DNA from: Sequoia sempervirens
Taxonomy: Eukaryota > Streptophyta > Pinopsida > Cupressales > Cupressaceae
Length of the DNA stretch: 64,000 bases
Direction: 5' to 3'
NCBI GenBank assembly: GCA_007258455.2
Contig: VDFB02252616.1
Coordinates: 118,642,552 to 118,706,551, forward strand
Of this stretch, positions 34,552 through 44,763 are shown one piece after another (position 1 is the first letter of the stretch; each line of letters begins with the position of its first letter). Below the pieces are notes generated by a model. It was given only the letters and a program-made list of their open reading frames with translations. It had not been told where the DNA came from and did no database searches. Both the position numbers and the translations under genes were made by a program.

Positions 34552-35773
34552 TGTGAGATAAGAGGGATTCGCTACACACGGGTCTCTTCATTCTCAAGAG
34601 ATCATTAGGGAACGAATTTCCCTTATCCACCTCAACAATAAACAAAATGAAGAAACAGTAAAGAAAATGTACTCAAGTTATGTTTTAGAGAAGACTACTT
34701 CAGATCTCGAGGGAGCGAAACTTTTGGATTTCCACCTCAGATAGAGGAGCTCTCGGCCAAAAGATGGCATCACATATTCAAGATGCTAGCATGATGCATT
34801 GTCATCTAAATGGTGTGTTGGCATCCTAAGTAATAGAAAGCTTAGGCACTCAGGTGGGAAAAATAAAGCTTCACCTCCTAACTCCGATCTAAGGTCTTCT
34901 AAATAGAATTATCAAACCGAAAGCAAAAACTTAAAATAAAGCACAAGGAGAACTCGTAGAAAACTTACCTTCAACCGGATGTTCGGGTCTTCACTCCAAA
35001 CTCTAATTTGTAACCTACACATAGAATAACAAGGGGAAAATGTTGGGGCTGTATAGGGGTTTTCCTCAGTTAGACCCCCACTTTGGTGTTCCCACCTCCA
35101 CAGACAACCAAGTTTGAAAGGAGTGTAAGAAAAATAGACAAAGCGTGTGGTGAAAGAAAAACCTTTTTTAGGAGTAGAACCCACACCACTAAGTAGTAAA
35201 TGAACAAGTAGATAGGAAAGAGTAAGAGAGAGAGAGAGAGCATTACCCACGGGCCTAGACCCTCTCTAGAGAACATGAATACACTGTTGAGTTCTTGCTT
35301 GAGAGTTGTAGTTGCTGGAAGGACCTCAGTTCAGAATGGCTTGACTTGTGAGAATGTTGTTTTCAAGAATGAAGAGAACTCAAGGGTGAAAAGTATGTAG
35401 AGAGCTTGATTGAATGACTTGAACCCCAAAATGTGAGAATATGAGGGGTTTTAATGCATGTAGGGATGGAAAGGAGCCATTATACATGAAATTGATTGCT
35501 AGGACACGTGTTGAGAGAGTCAATATTCTAGATTCCCCATTTCAAAGTCAGAAAACCGCTAGGATGCTAGCATGCTGCACAAGTGTTCAAGGCCTAGATT
35601 TTTGGGAAATGTGTCATTAGGCTTATGTTGCTCTACCACTAGTCCACATGGGATCAAAATTGCAAAATTTTGGCTCATGGAATTTTTGTCATTAATGCTC
35701 TAAGGTGTCATAAATGCTAGGAAAAAGTGCAAAAATTTGGAATTGCCTCTAGGTGCAATTTTACGACATTACA
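34552..35773 (-). repeat. Element B 5' LTR
   Basis: 1222 bp, collinear with 24436-25573 apart from the extra segment near 35065-35160. Followed directly by the target duplication TCTTT. Confidence 0.9.
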
Positions 35774-36954
35774 TCTTTTAATTCCTTTTCTAAGTGGTTA
35801 ATTTTTGTCTTTAGTTGTTTTTCTTCAATTTCAACTCTTCCAACTATTGTTTTTGCATTTGCAACTTGACCATCCACACATTTTTCCTCATCTCTACTTC
35901 TCTTACCTATTAACACCCCTTAGTATTCCTTTTCATGATTTTCTAACTTCTTTTTCATATCTTTTACTTTGAGCTTTAGATTAGTTGCTCTATCATTAAT
36001 GCTTAGGACAACAACATCTCTTTGTTTGATAGAGTTTTCAATTTATTGAATACTTTCATGTGTTCATCACACCGATTCTCTTTTTTTGCACTTAAACATT
36101 TGATATTGCTTCTTCCTTATCATCTATTTTTAATTGTATTTGCTCCATGGAAGTCTTAAGTTCAAGAACATTTGACTTCATTTGTTCAAATCCACCGATA
36201 GCATTATCTCACTTTCTTTTCCTACACAAATTCTTACCAAATATAAAGCCTCTTGAGTTTTTCCACTTCACCATTTCCATTTTCCCATTCCATATACTGC
36301 ACAAGAACCTTCCTTGAAACTTCTCAAGAGCAGGAAGAATCTCTTCATTCAATACATTATCTATCTCATTCACTTTGGTATGCTTCCTTTCAAGTGTTTT
36401 TAGAGTAGATTCCTTTTTTATTTCATACATTCTAGTACGTGCTACCTCTGATTTTGCATTGTCATTTTCCTATATTTGTACATACTACACATGCACCTTC
36501 CTCAAATTCTCAAGAACATATACATTTTTTTCATTTCATGCATTCTACTACTTGTTGCTCTAGTTATGCATTGTCATTTTCCCATTGCCCAGTTCTGAAG
36601 GGTGGTTATTGATATTTGGATATGGGAGGTTGAGGATGATATGTGTTGGTATTGATAAGAAGGAGAAATGGGGATTTTGGTAATAAGAATTACGATCTAG
36701 ATAGACTCTTGAAAAGAATGGTTTTGATAAGATATGATATGGATTATGATTGGGTGATGATATAGGATAAACTATGTCAAAGATTGGATAGGAAGATAAG
36801 GATGATCAATGATGAAAGAAATGATGATGACAATGATAAGGTGATAAGGGTAGGCTAATGGCCTAAAAGACCGAGGTCTAAGGATGATGGTTGTGATGAC
36901 TACCTTATCATAATGGATGGAAATGCTAAGATTAGGGAAAGATGATATATTTTG
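35774..36954 (-). pseudogene. Coiled-coil / Asn-Pro-rich locus remnant between elements B and C
   Basis: Read on the minus strand. From about 36950 to 36600 there is Asn/Pro/Tyr/Ser-rich coding (for example SPNHNPYHILSKPFFSRVYL and SFLSIPTHIILNLPYPN). It is followed by repeated WEN(D/G)NA-type and heptad-rich segments: YEIKKESTLKTLERKHTKVN, NEIDNVLNEEILPALEKF (36430-36290) and LELKTSMEQIQLKIDDKEEAI (about 36170-36100). Stops and frameshifts are frequent. The family is not recognised. A cytoskeletal-type coiled-coil protein or a transposon ORF are both possible. The piece at 24289-24435 continues it beyond element B, and 58453-58560 continues it beyond element C. Confidence 0.5.
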
Positions 36955-36959
36955 GATGG

Positions 36960-38119
36960 TGAGTGAGGGGGAAATCTACAAGTATAAATAAGATCAAAAT
37001 AATGAATAAAAACTAATCTAATACAAAATAATGATCAAGATTCATTCCTTCACTCACCAAATGAAACTATGAAATTAAAGAAATCAAGAATGTAATTGCA
37101 AGAATACAATAACAACAAATTCAATAACATAATAGCTTTACCATCCTATGTTAGAGTGTATTTGTCAAGATGTTGGGTTGTTTGTATCAATGTGAAGTCT
37201 TCATGATTGCATGCAAGAGCTTTGAAGAGCATGCATGTGTTTGATCAAATATGTTGGTTGAAGCTTTGTCAATGTCAACTAGGATCCTGGCATTACTCTG
37301 TTGCATAAACTGTACTAATTCTTTGATCCTTTTTTTGTGAGGAAAGATGTTTGTTATATAAAATTTGTGATTTGAAATGGACGATCAGGATTGCGTAGTA
37401 GAATATCTTGATCGACGATCGAAATATGTTAAGAGGATTTAGATCGGAATAATCTATGCAAATTGATTACATGATTAGTGTGATTGAAGAATAGATTGAT
37501 CAGTCAGCGATTCATAACTTTCTCAATCAAGAAAGTGGGTGAGGATAATTAATTAATTCTTTTTGGAGTTGAACGTGCAAATCAATTTTGACTTTTTCCA
37601 ACAAAGTTGCATTTGTTTGATTTGAACTTTGATGATGTTTTGAATAGTTTATTTTATTCACATTTTTGAGGGAATGTGATATATTTAAACTATTATGTTT
37701 TAATAGTTTAATTGACTTAGGGGAATAAAGTGAATTAGCGAAATAATTAAATAATTGGCATTATTTAATTAATCAGCAAGAATAAAGTTAGATTAGGACT
37801 TTATTAAATAAATGAAATTTATTTAATTGATCGAATTTGATGAAAAAGTGAATTAATTAAATAATGTTGTATTATTCAATTAATAGTAGAAATTAGGGTT
37901 TCAAGACTTTATTAAATAAATGAAATTTATTTAATTCATCAAAAATGGTGAAAAGATGAATTGATTAAATAATGTCTAATTATTCAATTAATAGGGGAAA
38001 TTAGGTTTTTTGATACTTTTGATGTGAAATGCAATGATATTTGATGATAATGGTGTTCATGATATGAAAATGTCATTTAAGGTGTGTGATAGGTGTTAGG
38101 TCAATTTCACATGTCTACA
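36960..38119 (-). repeat. Element C 3' LTR
   Basis: Starts TGAGTGAGGGGGAAATC on + (the other copy starts TGTGTGAGGGAGAAATA) and ends CATGTCTACA. AT-rich U3 palindromic words (TTAAATAAATGAAATTTATTTAA and similar) lie at about 37720-37960. A TATATAA-like site lies on the minus strand near 37355. Confidence 0.9.
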
Positions 38120-38135
38120 TTTTGCCCCTCTTTGA
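38120..38135 (-). other. Polypurine tract of element C
   Basis: The minus strand reads CAAAGAGGGGCAAAA directly before the 3' LTR start TGTAGACATG. Confidence 0.75.
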
Positions 38136-38689
38136 GACAATGTATTGGTTGCTTTGTTTCAAAGATTTGATGTTAAGATCAAATTTTGAAAAAAATTATA
38201 TGCTCCACTGTGCCTCAGTGATCAGTGGAATGATAGGAGGACTTTGGGCTGCCTCCTCAAGAGGTTGGCTGAAAATTTCAATTTTGAGGTCAGGTTCACA
38301 ACACGAATTTATTTCAGTTTAGTAATGTAGAGGATGAAAAATTAAGTCTATAGGTATTTCAATGCTCCTTCAAATGTTCCCAAGTGATCCTAATTTTAAC
38401 CTAGGAAGGTTTCTTTAAGCAAGAATTAGGGTTTTGGGGGGTTAAAATAGGTAATTAGGGTTCTAATTACCTCATTTGCACTTTGAGCCTATAGAGAATT
38501 CTTGCCTCTAGTTTTCTTAATTTTTCAGTTTTTAAGAATCTATGGAGAGGATTCAGGAGCCCCACATCGCGTAGACATAGTTTGAGAGTTTGGATGGCCT
38601 GCAGGCATTGGTGCCCCAATATGTACCGTTTCAATTTTTGTTTTCATCTTTCCATGTTTTTGTAATTAATGCACAAATTCCAACTAGTC

Positions 38690-38995
38690 AATAGTGTTAG
38701 ATTTAGGAATTTGGTACTTTTGAGTCGGTTTTGGTGCTTTGTCTTTTTTAAATAGGTCACTTGCACACTTGCTTTTATTTTGTGCTTTTGACCTAATTTA
38801 GCACATTTGATTTTCACACTTTCTCTATTTTTGCACTTTTGTTTGCTTTCTCACATTTTACTCACCCTTGTAATTTTGTACCTTTGCCAAACTTTTGTAC
38901 TTTTGAAACTTGCACTATTGCTTTCATTTAGCGCTTTTGAAAATAAATTCATTGCTTTTGCTTAAATTTATCGCTTTTAATAAAAAAAATCTTTC
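38690..38995 (+). repeat. Array of GTGCTTTTGAC words, element C
   Basis: About 15 degenerate copies in 300 bp: GGTACTTTTGAG, GGTGCTTTGTC, GTGCTTTTGACC, AGCACATTTGA, TTGCACTTTTG, GTACTTTTGAAA, AGCGCTTTTGAAA, TTGCTTTTGC, TCGCTTTTAA. Equivalent in place to the 8082-8430 array of element A. The leader of C carries the reverse complement. Confidence 0.7.
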
Positions 38996-39182
38996 TTTTG
39001 ACTTTTTTAGATCCTAAGTCCATTTGTTCATTATTTTTGTTTTCTTTTGCAATTTTAGAGAAAATCCTTAACATTGTGGGTTGAATGATTGTAGGTGGTC
39101 CTTAATCCACTCCAGTCGAGGGAGCAATGACCACATGATTAGATATTTGATTTGATTGTGGGTTTTGATGTTTTAGAGTGAT

Positions 39183-40830
39183 ATTTTCTAGATGTCAAGT
39201 TGTGGCACATTTGTTACATGCCCACCATTAGATGTCAAAGCATGATGATGACCGCACTCGTGGAGAGGTGGCACTCAAAGACCTCTTCATTTCATTTACC
39301 TAATGGGGAGGCCACCATCACTCTTGAGGATGTGTGGAGGATCCTCCACATACCCATTCATGGAGATCTAGTTATATACTTCGTTCAACAAGGCACCCAC
39401 ACTATGTGTCACGTTCTTGGTGTGAGACGACTAGAGGTTCAACAATTAGAGATAGTCTGATTAGATTTTGTTGGAAGTGTCAATCTCGTTTTAAATGTTC
39501 TCTATGGTTTCGTTTCGGGGCTTGTTGTTCCCGATAAGAGAGGTCAGCAATTTCCTGTGGGATGGGGTATATGCACTGAGCAGATGTTCGAGCATGGTAC
39601 TAGATACACATTAGGTCCATGTCTCCTTGCCCACCTATACAGAGATATGCATGAGGTTGCATATCATGGTGGGAAATCTATTTTTGTTGGTGTTTCTCTT
39701 TCTCATGTATGGGCCTAGGAGCACATCTCAGTGACTTTTCCAAATGGTATACTAGATCGTACTACTAAGGATCCCAATTCTTATTGTTACAGAGATTTTC
39801 TACATTATACATTGCCTAGACAGCCTTCCTAGTGGCATCGTGTATTTGATGACATGCCAGGTTTTGTATGGAGACCCTATATCGATTGTGAAATGTGGCC
39901 TAATGATCAGGAGTAGTTGGTATATTACAGATAGACTAGATGGTTGATCGATCACACACACTCTCTTTTGGAGAGATATCTTCCTGACAGGGTTTGTAGG
40001 CATTTTAGAGAGAGATTAGGTTAATTTCTAGATGCTTATGAGGCTCGGTTTGATTGGACTACCAGAGAGGTCCGTGTTTGGGGTTTGCAAGCTGATCAAG
40101 ATGTTGTTGCATTCAGAACTCTTGCCCTAGTCAGATGGGGTTGGCCAGTGGGCTTAACAAATCTAGATACTACTCTCGATTATGATCAATAGTGGGCATG
40201 ACGCCTTCCTTTGAGATTCACATATCATGGTGGTGATCCTGTAGTGGGTGGAGTAGGAATCATAGGTCACTGAGGAGAGAGATAGAATATCAAGATCCTA
40301 GTAGAGCAACTTGGTAGGGCTCATAATGATGGTGCCTAGGGTGATCCGATGCAGGTTGATTAGGGATAGGTTCTATGTCCCCCTCCACTACCTGGGGATG
40401 GAGGTGCATAGCTAGTTATAGAGATAGGGTGATGACAGGCTACAGAGGTGCAAATTGTTACATTGAAAATGGAGAGAGACACTACTCGGCAGGAGTGAGA
40501 TGGTTTTAGGGTGGAGCGAGACACAAAGATTGGCATTGTCTCGTTGTCGAGAAATAATTATAGGTTGTTACTACTGATAGGGATAGTTTGAGGATAGAGC
40601 ATGACAATCTATGTGCTAAGCGAGATTAGTTTCTATAGAGGGCTACATATTACTAGACTTTGTATGATGCATTTATTCCTCGAGTGTAGAGATGAACGTG
40701 GTTTGGAGAGTTGAGCACTACTACTCATGCTGCATTAGGTGATCGATCTATTAGACAGTCAGATCCTGATGAGTAACATAATCTTTAGAGTCTTCCTCCT
40801 TTGGTCGGGCAATGTTATGTTTCTACTTGA
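39183..40830 (+). pseudogene. Antisense PMD gene of element C, decayed
   Basis: Seen: MTALVERWHSKTSSFHLP followed by NGEATITLEDVWRILHIPI (39245-39360), a near-perfect PMD signature. After a frameshift near 39460 the domain continues in another frame: VVPDKRGQQFPVGWGICTEQ, YTLGPCLLAHLYRDMHE, FVWRPYIDCEMW, HSLLERYLPDRVCRHFRERL and FDWTTREVRVWGLQ (to about 40090). A coil-like tail (TDRDSLRIEHDNLCAKRD, about 40560-40625) ends at a TGA near 40828. Stops inside the second frame (about 39716, 39830, 39914, 39931, 40021) are TAG or TAA where CAG or CAA would fit. A T-rich stretch ending TTTTCTAG at about 39192 may be the acceptor of an upstream intron. Downstream of the core this is the best preserved of the three PMD copies. 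Confidence 0.8.
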
Positions 40831-43010
40831 TCCTTATGATATTGTTATTTAGACTTATATTGCAGACATGATTTTGTATATATATTCATTGGCCCAACTG
40901 AGGCCTTGTATATATGTATATTTTTGTATTATCCTATCACACTTGTTTCCATGATGATGTATCATGACATTCTCTTTTTTTGATGATGATATATATATGA
41001 GATATGCATGCACTTTGATTCGGCTTCATTATGTGTCTATGTGATGATTTATGGATGATGATATATTATGATGTATGTTTATATATTTTTCTGATGTATG
41101 CATATGATTTGGATGGATGGATGATTGCTATATCATTTTGATATACATATGATGTTATATTGATGTATATGATGATGTTGATATATGATGGATGTCTACC
41201 TTATACATGATACATGATGTTTTCATTGCTTTATTGTCATCATGATATGTATTGACGACATTGTGGATGCAGGATGGATGTTTGTTAGAAGATATATTTG
41301 ATGATAGATAGACATTTGATGTTTTTTAGTTGTTGAAGAGTATTGCTTTTGCTTTGCTTGGAGACTTCGCATTTTTAAAAATGTCATTTGATGTAGAAAA
41401 ATGATACGATGCACCAGGGTATTAATAACCAAGGTGACTTTGTATCCATTACATGGAATTTGACTCGACATACAAAGAGTATTCTTGCTCATGCCAGACA
41501 TACAAAAACTTTGTTTAAAATATATTGGTTGGGTTGTGTTAAAAAAAATTGGACCATTTACACATAGAGGTATAAAATACCCAACATGCAACTTCTACAC
41601 GAATTTTTATAAAACAACTTCCATGCACTCAATAAAGCAAGTATTCGTCATGGTAGTATCACAAAAGCATCTTAAAAAAAAAAATTTGAAATGATGCTCA
41701 ATTGTCTGCATTCCTTCTTCTCTAAATCCTTACGGACATCCTCGAGAGATCCTAGGAATGAGTCAATAAAATAAATCATCAAGATAGGACTATAAAAATA
41801 TGAAAACAAAGTTGCAGTATCACTTTCCATATATGTTTTGAGGTATCAGGCTATTATCTGTTGTTGATCATGTCTATCATAGGAATGGATCTGTTAAGGC
41901 ATATCTCAAGATGTTGTTGGTGAATTGTCAAAAGATAGGTAGTTAACACTTTTTCCTTGTTTCCGTCTATTTTGTGATCAAATCATTGTGACTTTTTTGC
42001 TTGAAAGTTCTAGCTTTTGATGTCTTCTTTGTTTGTTTGTTTGTTTGTTTTGTCAAAGGGTGATTATGATGATTTGTTTATTATGGGTGAAAATTTTACT
42101 ACAAATTGTGATGGTGGAGTAGGTCTTTTTTATTTTATGAGTTTTATGATGTTATTTTTGTTGTTTTTAGGGGACTAACCTAGGGCCTCGGGGGCTCATC
42201 AAAGATAAGCATTGCTTATGTTGTACACTTAGAGGCTCATAGTTCACTTGGTTTGAATGTTCTTGATCCTTTCTTTTTTTGTGAATGTTTTTGGATTTTG
42301 GATTTTGTGACTAAGTTGAAATAAAGCATGATAGAAAGCTAAGTGGACTGACCTAAGGCCTCGAGGGCTAATCAGAGATAAGCCAACCAAAATTGTACAT
42401 GAAAAGATTGCGTAGTTTGATGAATTAACTCAAAGCATAAACTTGTTTTTGGGATGTATCCAACATTGATAACTTGAATTGACATTCCACTTCTGTTTCT
42501 AGAGGATATGTTGCAAGAAATCTACTTGAACTAACTGTGAGGTTCAAGAAAATATTGATATCTTAGAATGTTGAGTGAAGGAATAATCCAACAATGTTGT
42601 TTGTTTTTTGTTGTTTTCTAGATGTTTTTTATTTTCAAATTTTGACTATGATAGAATGCATAAACATCTAATCTACAAATAGCTTTGGGAAGTTGCCCCT
42701 AGTTGGAGACAAGACTACTTTCCTAAATCAATAACAAGCCATGGTTGGGCATATGCTTTATTATGGAATGGATGGGTGATGCCTTGGATAGTACTGATAG
42801 ATAATGATGCAAGTCTTATCGCCTATTTACCAGGTTTTCACTACAGTACCTATTCTAGGAGTGCCACAAAGTGGCTTTCACTCAAAGAATGTTTTATTTC
42901 TCTTTACTGTTTTTCTTTCTTTTTTGATCTTTTTATTTTTTTTGGTTTTTTAATCTTTTTGATTTCTTTTTTGGATTTTTACCCTTTTTCCTAGGGTATT
43001 CAGACATACT
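40831..43010. other. Spacer between PMD and integrase ends, element C
   Basis: Contains ATGATGTAT-type low-complexity sequence (40940-41240), two copies of the conserved block found in element A (42175-42250 and 42345-42421), a TTTG(TTTG)n run near 42030, and a T-rich run (42890-42990). No gene is supported. Confidence 0.6.
42175..42421. repeat. Duplicated conserved spacer block
   Basis: Core CTA(A/G)GGCCTCG(G/A)GGGCTCATCAAAGATAAGC occurs at about 42177-42215 and again, diverged, at about 42350-42387. Element A has one copy at 11864-11940. Key words are CCTAGGG, CTCGAGGGCT, ATCA(A/G)AGAT(A/T)AGC and a later GTAGTT(C/T)GA. Conservation in a non-coding spacer of two diverged elements suggests a cis function such as a terminator or processing signal. 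Confidence 0.6.
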
Positions 43011-44318
43011 TCAAGTGTAGAATCTCTTGAGGTGGTTGTTTTTTAGTGGTTCAACTAAGGTTTCTCCTTCAAGAGTAGCCAACTAATAAGCTCCAAAACC
43101 ATAGCTTGTTGTGATAATAAATGGGCCTAGCCAATTTGGTTCAAACTTTCTTTTTCCATCTTGATTCAGTTGTACCTTCTAATTCTCTTTGAGTACTAGG
43201 TCACCAACCTAAAAAAAAAATTATTTGATCCTTTTGGCATAGCTTCATTTGAGCCAATTCTGATAAACCTATGTATGGTTTAATGTGCTTAAATTCCTTT
43301 TATCTAAGAGCTCCAATTCATTTAGCTTGGATACCTGATACTCGTCATTGTTGATCATGCATTTTAGTGAGATTAACAATGAGGGGATATCAACCTTGAT
43401 AGGTAAGATAGCTTCTAAATCATAGGTGTTCAAATGTTAGTTTGATAAGCCCATAGGGTTGGGTTTAGCTGCAAATACTAATCATGACCAGCTTCATTAA
43501 CATTTTTCTTTAGTATTTTCAGTATGGTTTTATTAGATGCTTCAGCCTAACCTTTTCCTTGGGGATAGTAGGGCATGGAGAATCTATGTTGGATAGAGAA
43601 TTTGGAATAAATTTCTTGGACATATTTATTTTTGAATGGGGTTCCATTATATATTATGATTGTTTCGGGAATTCCATACCTAAAAATTAGATAATTCAAG
43701 ATGATTTTTGATATCTTTTTTCTAATGATGCAGGTCAATGGAATTGCTTGTATCCATTTAGTGAAATACTCTATTACAGTAATAATAAACTTGTGCCCAT
43801 TGGAGGAAGCAAGAGAAACCTTACCTACCTAATCTAATCTCCATTGCAAGAAAGGCCATGGTGTTTTGATGGGTCTCAACTCCTATGCTGGTGCATGAAC
43901 AAGGTCATTGTGCTACTGGAATTGATGACACTTTCTAGATTACTGAAAATGTTCATGTTCCATGGAGGGAAAATAGTACCCTGTTTTGAGCAATTTTTGG
44001 ACTAGGTTAGTTCCACTAGAGTGGGACCCAAAAACACCTTTGTGTGCCTCTTGTAAGGCCATTTTGTGCTTATTTTTCATTAAGACATCAGAGTAACATA
44101 CCATCTAGATTACGATGATATAGGGTATCTCCTAGAATTGTAAATTGGGAAGTCCTACAGGTAAAGATCTTCTTTTGGGTGGTTGTTAGGTCAAGTGGTA
44201 TGATACCATGTTGGATGTAATAAAATATGTCTTGGTACCATGGGGAGTTAGGACCAACAACAGCACATACCAGTTCTAATTTTGGAATGTTGAATACAGG
44301 TATGAGCAGTTGCTCCAC
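43011..44318 (-). pseudogene. Element C integrase
   Basis: Seen on the minus strand: a lead-in with FTILGDTLYHRNLDGMLL (44145-44088), a zinc-binding type region (to about 43900), IEYFTKWIQAIPL (about 43790-43750), LIFRYGIPETIIIYNGTPFKNK in two parts (about 43700-43630), and RFSMPYYPQGKG then AEASNKTILKILKK (about 43590-43505). The second catalytic Asp ((S/T)DNG) reads IYNG and the Glu in AEAS is kept. The C-terminal piece with GPFIITTSYGFGAY and HLKRFYT ends at a TGA at 43011-43013. Stops are frequent between 43500 and 43050. Confidence 0.8.
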
Positions 44319-44763
44319 GAGGAATTCATATTTATGAACATTCTATGGAATATCAAGAAGCGAGCCTATTCTTTCCATTGCATCATATTATCTTCTTTTT
44401 TTTGGTACTCATCATTCACTTGCTTTATCACTAGCTAAGAGTCTTTGAAGACCTTTAGTTCTTTCATTCTTCATTCAATAGCCATTTTAAGCCCTATCAT
44501 AGAGCTTCATACTCTGATATATTTTTTGTGCATGGGAAAACAATTTTGTATGATTTTGGTATACTATATTGTTGTGATGTGAGAAATAGAATACCTGCTC
44601 CAAATCCATGCTTAGTATGGGACCCATTAAAGTATAAGATCTAATGGTCTATTTTCTCTATCAGCAATATTCCTTCATCTGGGAACTTTGTCGTAAGAGG
44701 CTTGTGATCTTATATATGTGCTTCGACCAGCTGGTTTGCTATGATCTGTCCCTATTTAGGGGG
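44319..44763 (-). pseudogene. Element C RNase H end and second RNase H-like domain
   Basis: The minus strand gives GQIIANQLVEAH (about 44750-44715), FPDEGILLIEKIDH, LYFNGS (about 44645-44625) and weak remnants of the second RNase H-like domain to about 44330. It is separated from the upstream RNase H half by the insertion at 44764-46255. Continuity is inferred from element A, where the same motifs are adjacent. Confidence 0.6.

Larger units (their letters stand above)
24436..35773 (-). mobile_element. Element B: shorter Tat-like Ty3/gypsy retrotransposon lacking gag, with antisense PMD gene
   Basis: Seen: LTRs at 24436-25573 and 34552-35773 (both begin TGTGAGATAAGAGGGATTC and end GACATTACA) and a target duplication TCTTT at 24431-24435 and 35774-35778. 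From the right on the minus strand: primer site, a 176-codon ORF of unknown type, protease, reverse transcriptase/RNase H and integrase. A plus-strand PMD gene lies between integrase and the 3' LTR. At about 11.3 kb it is smaller than A and C, chiefly because the leader, gag and protease-RT linker are short or absent. The polypurine tract beside the left LTR and the primer site beside the right LTR fix its orientation. Confidence 0.9.

Noticed and set aside
41223..41694. ORFs in the element C spacer (minus 122 codons, plus 69 codons)
   Set aside because: Low-complexity, no recognisable motif, and not matched in the equivalent spacer of element A.
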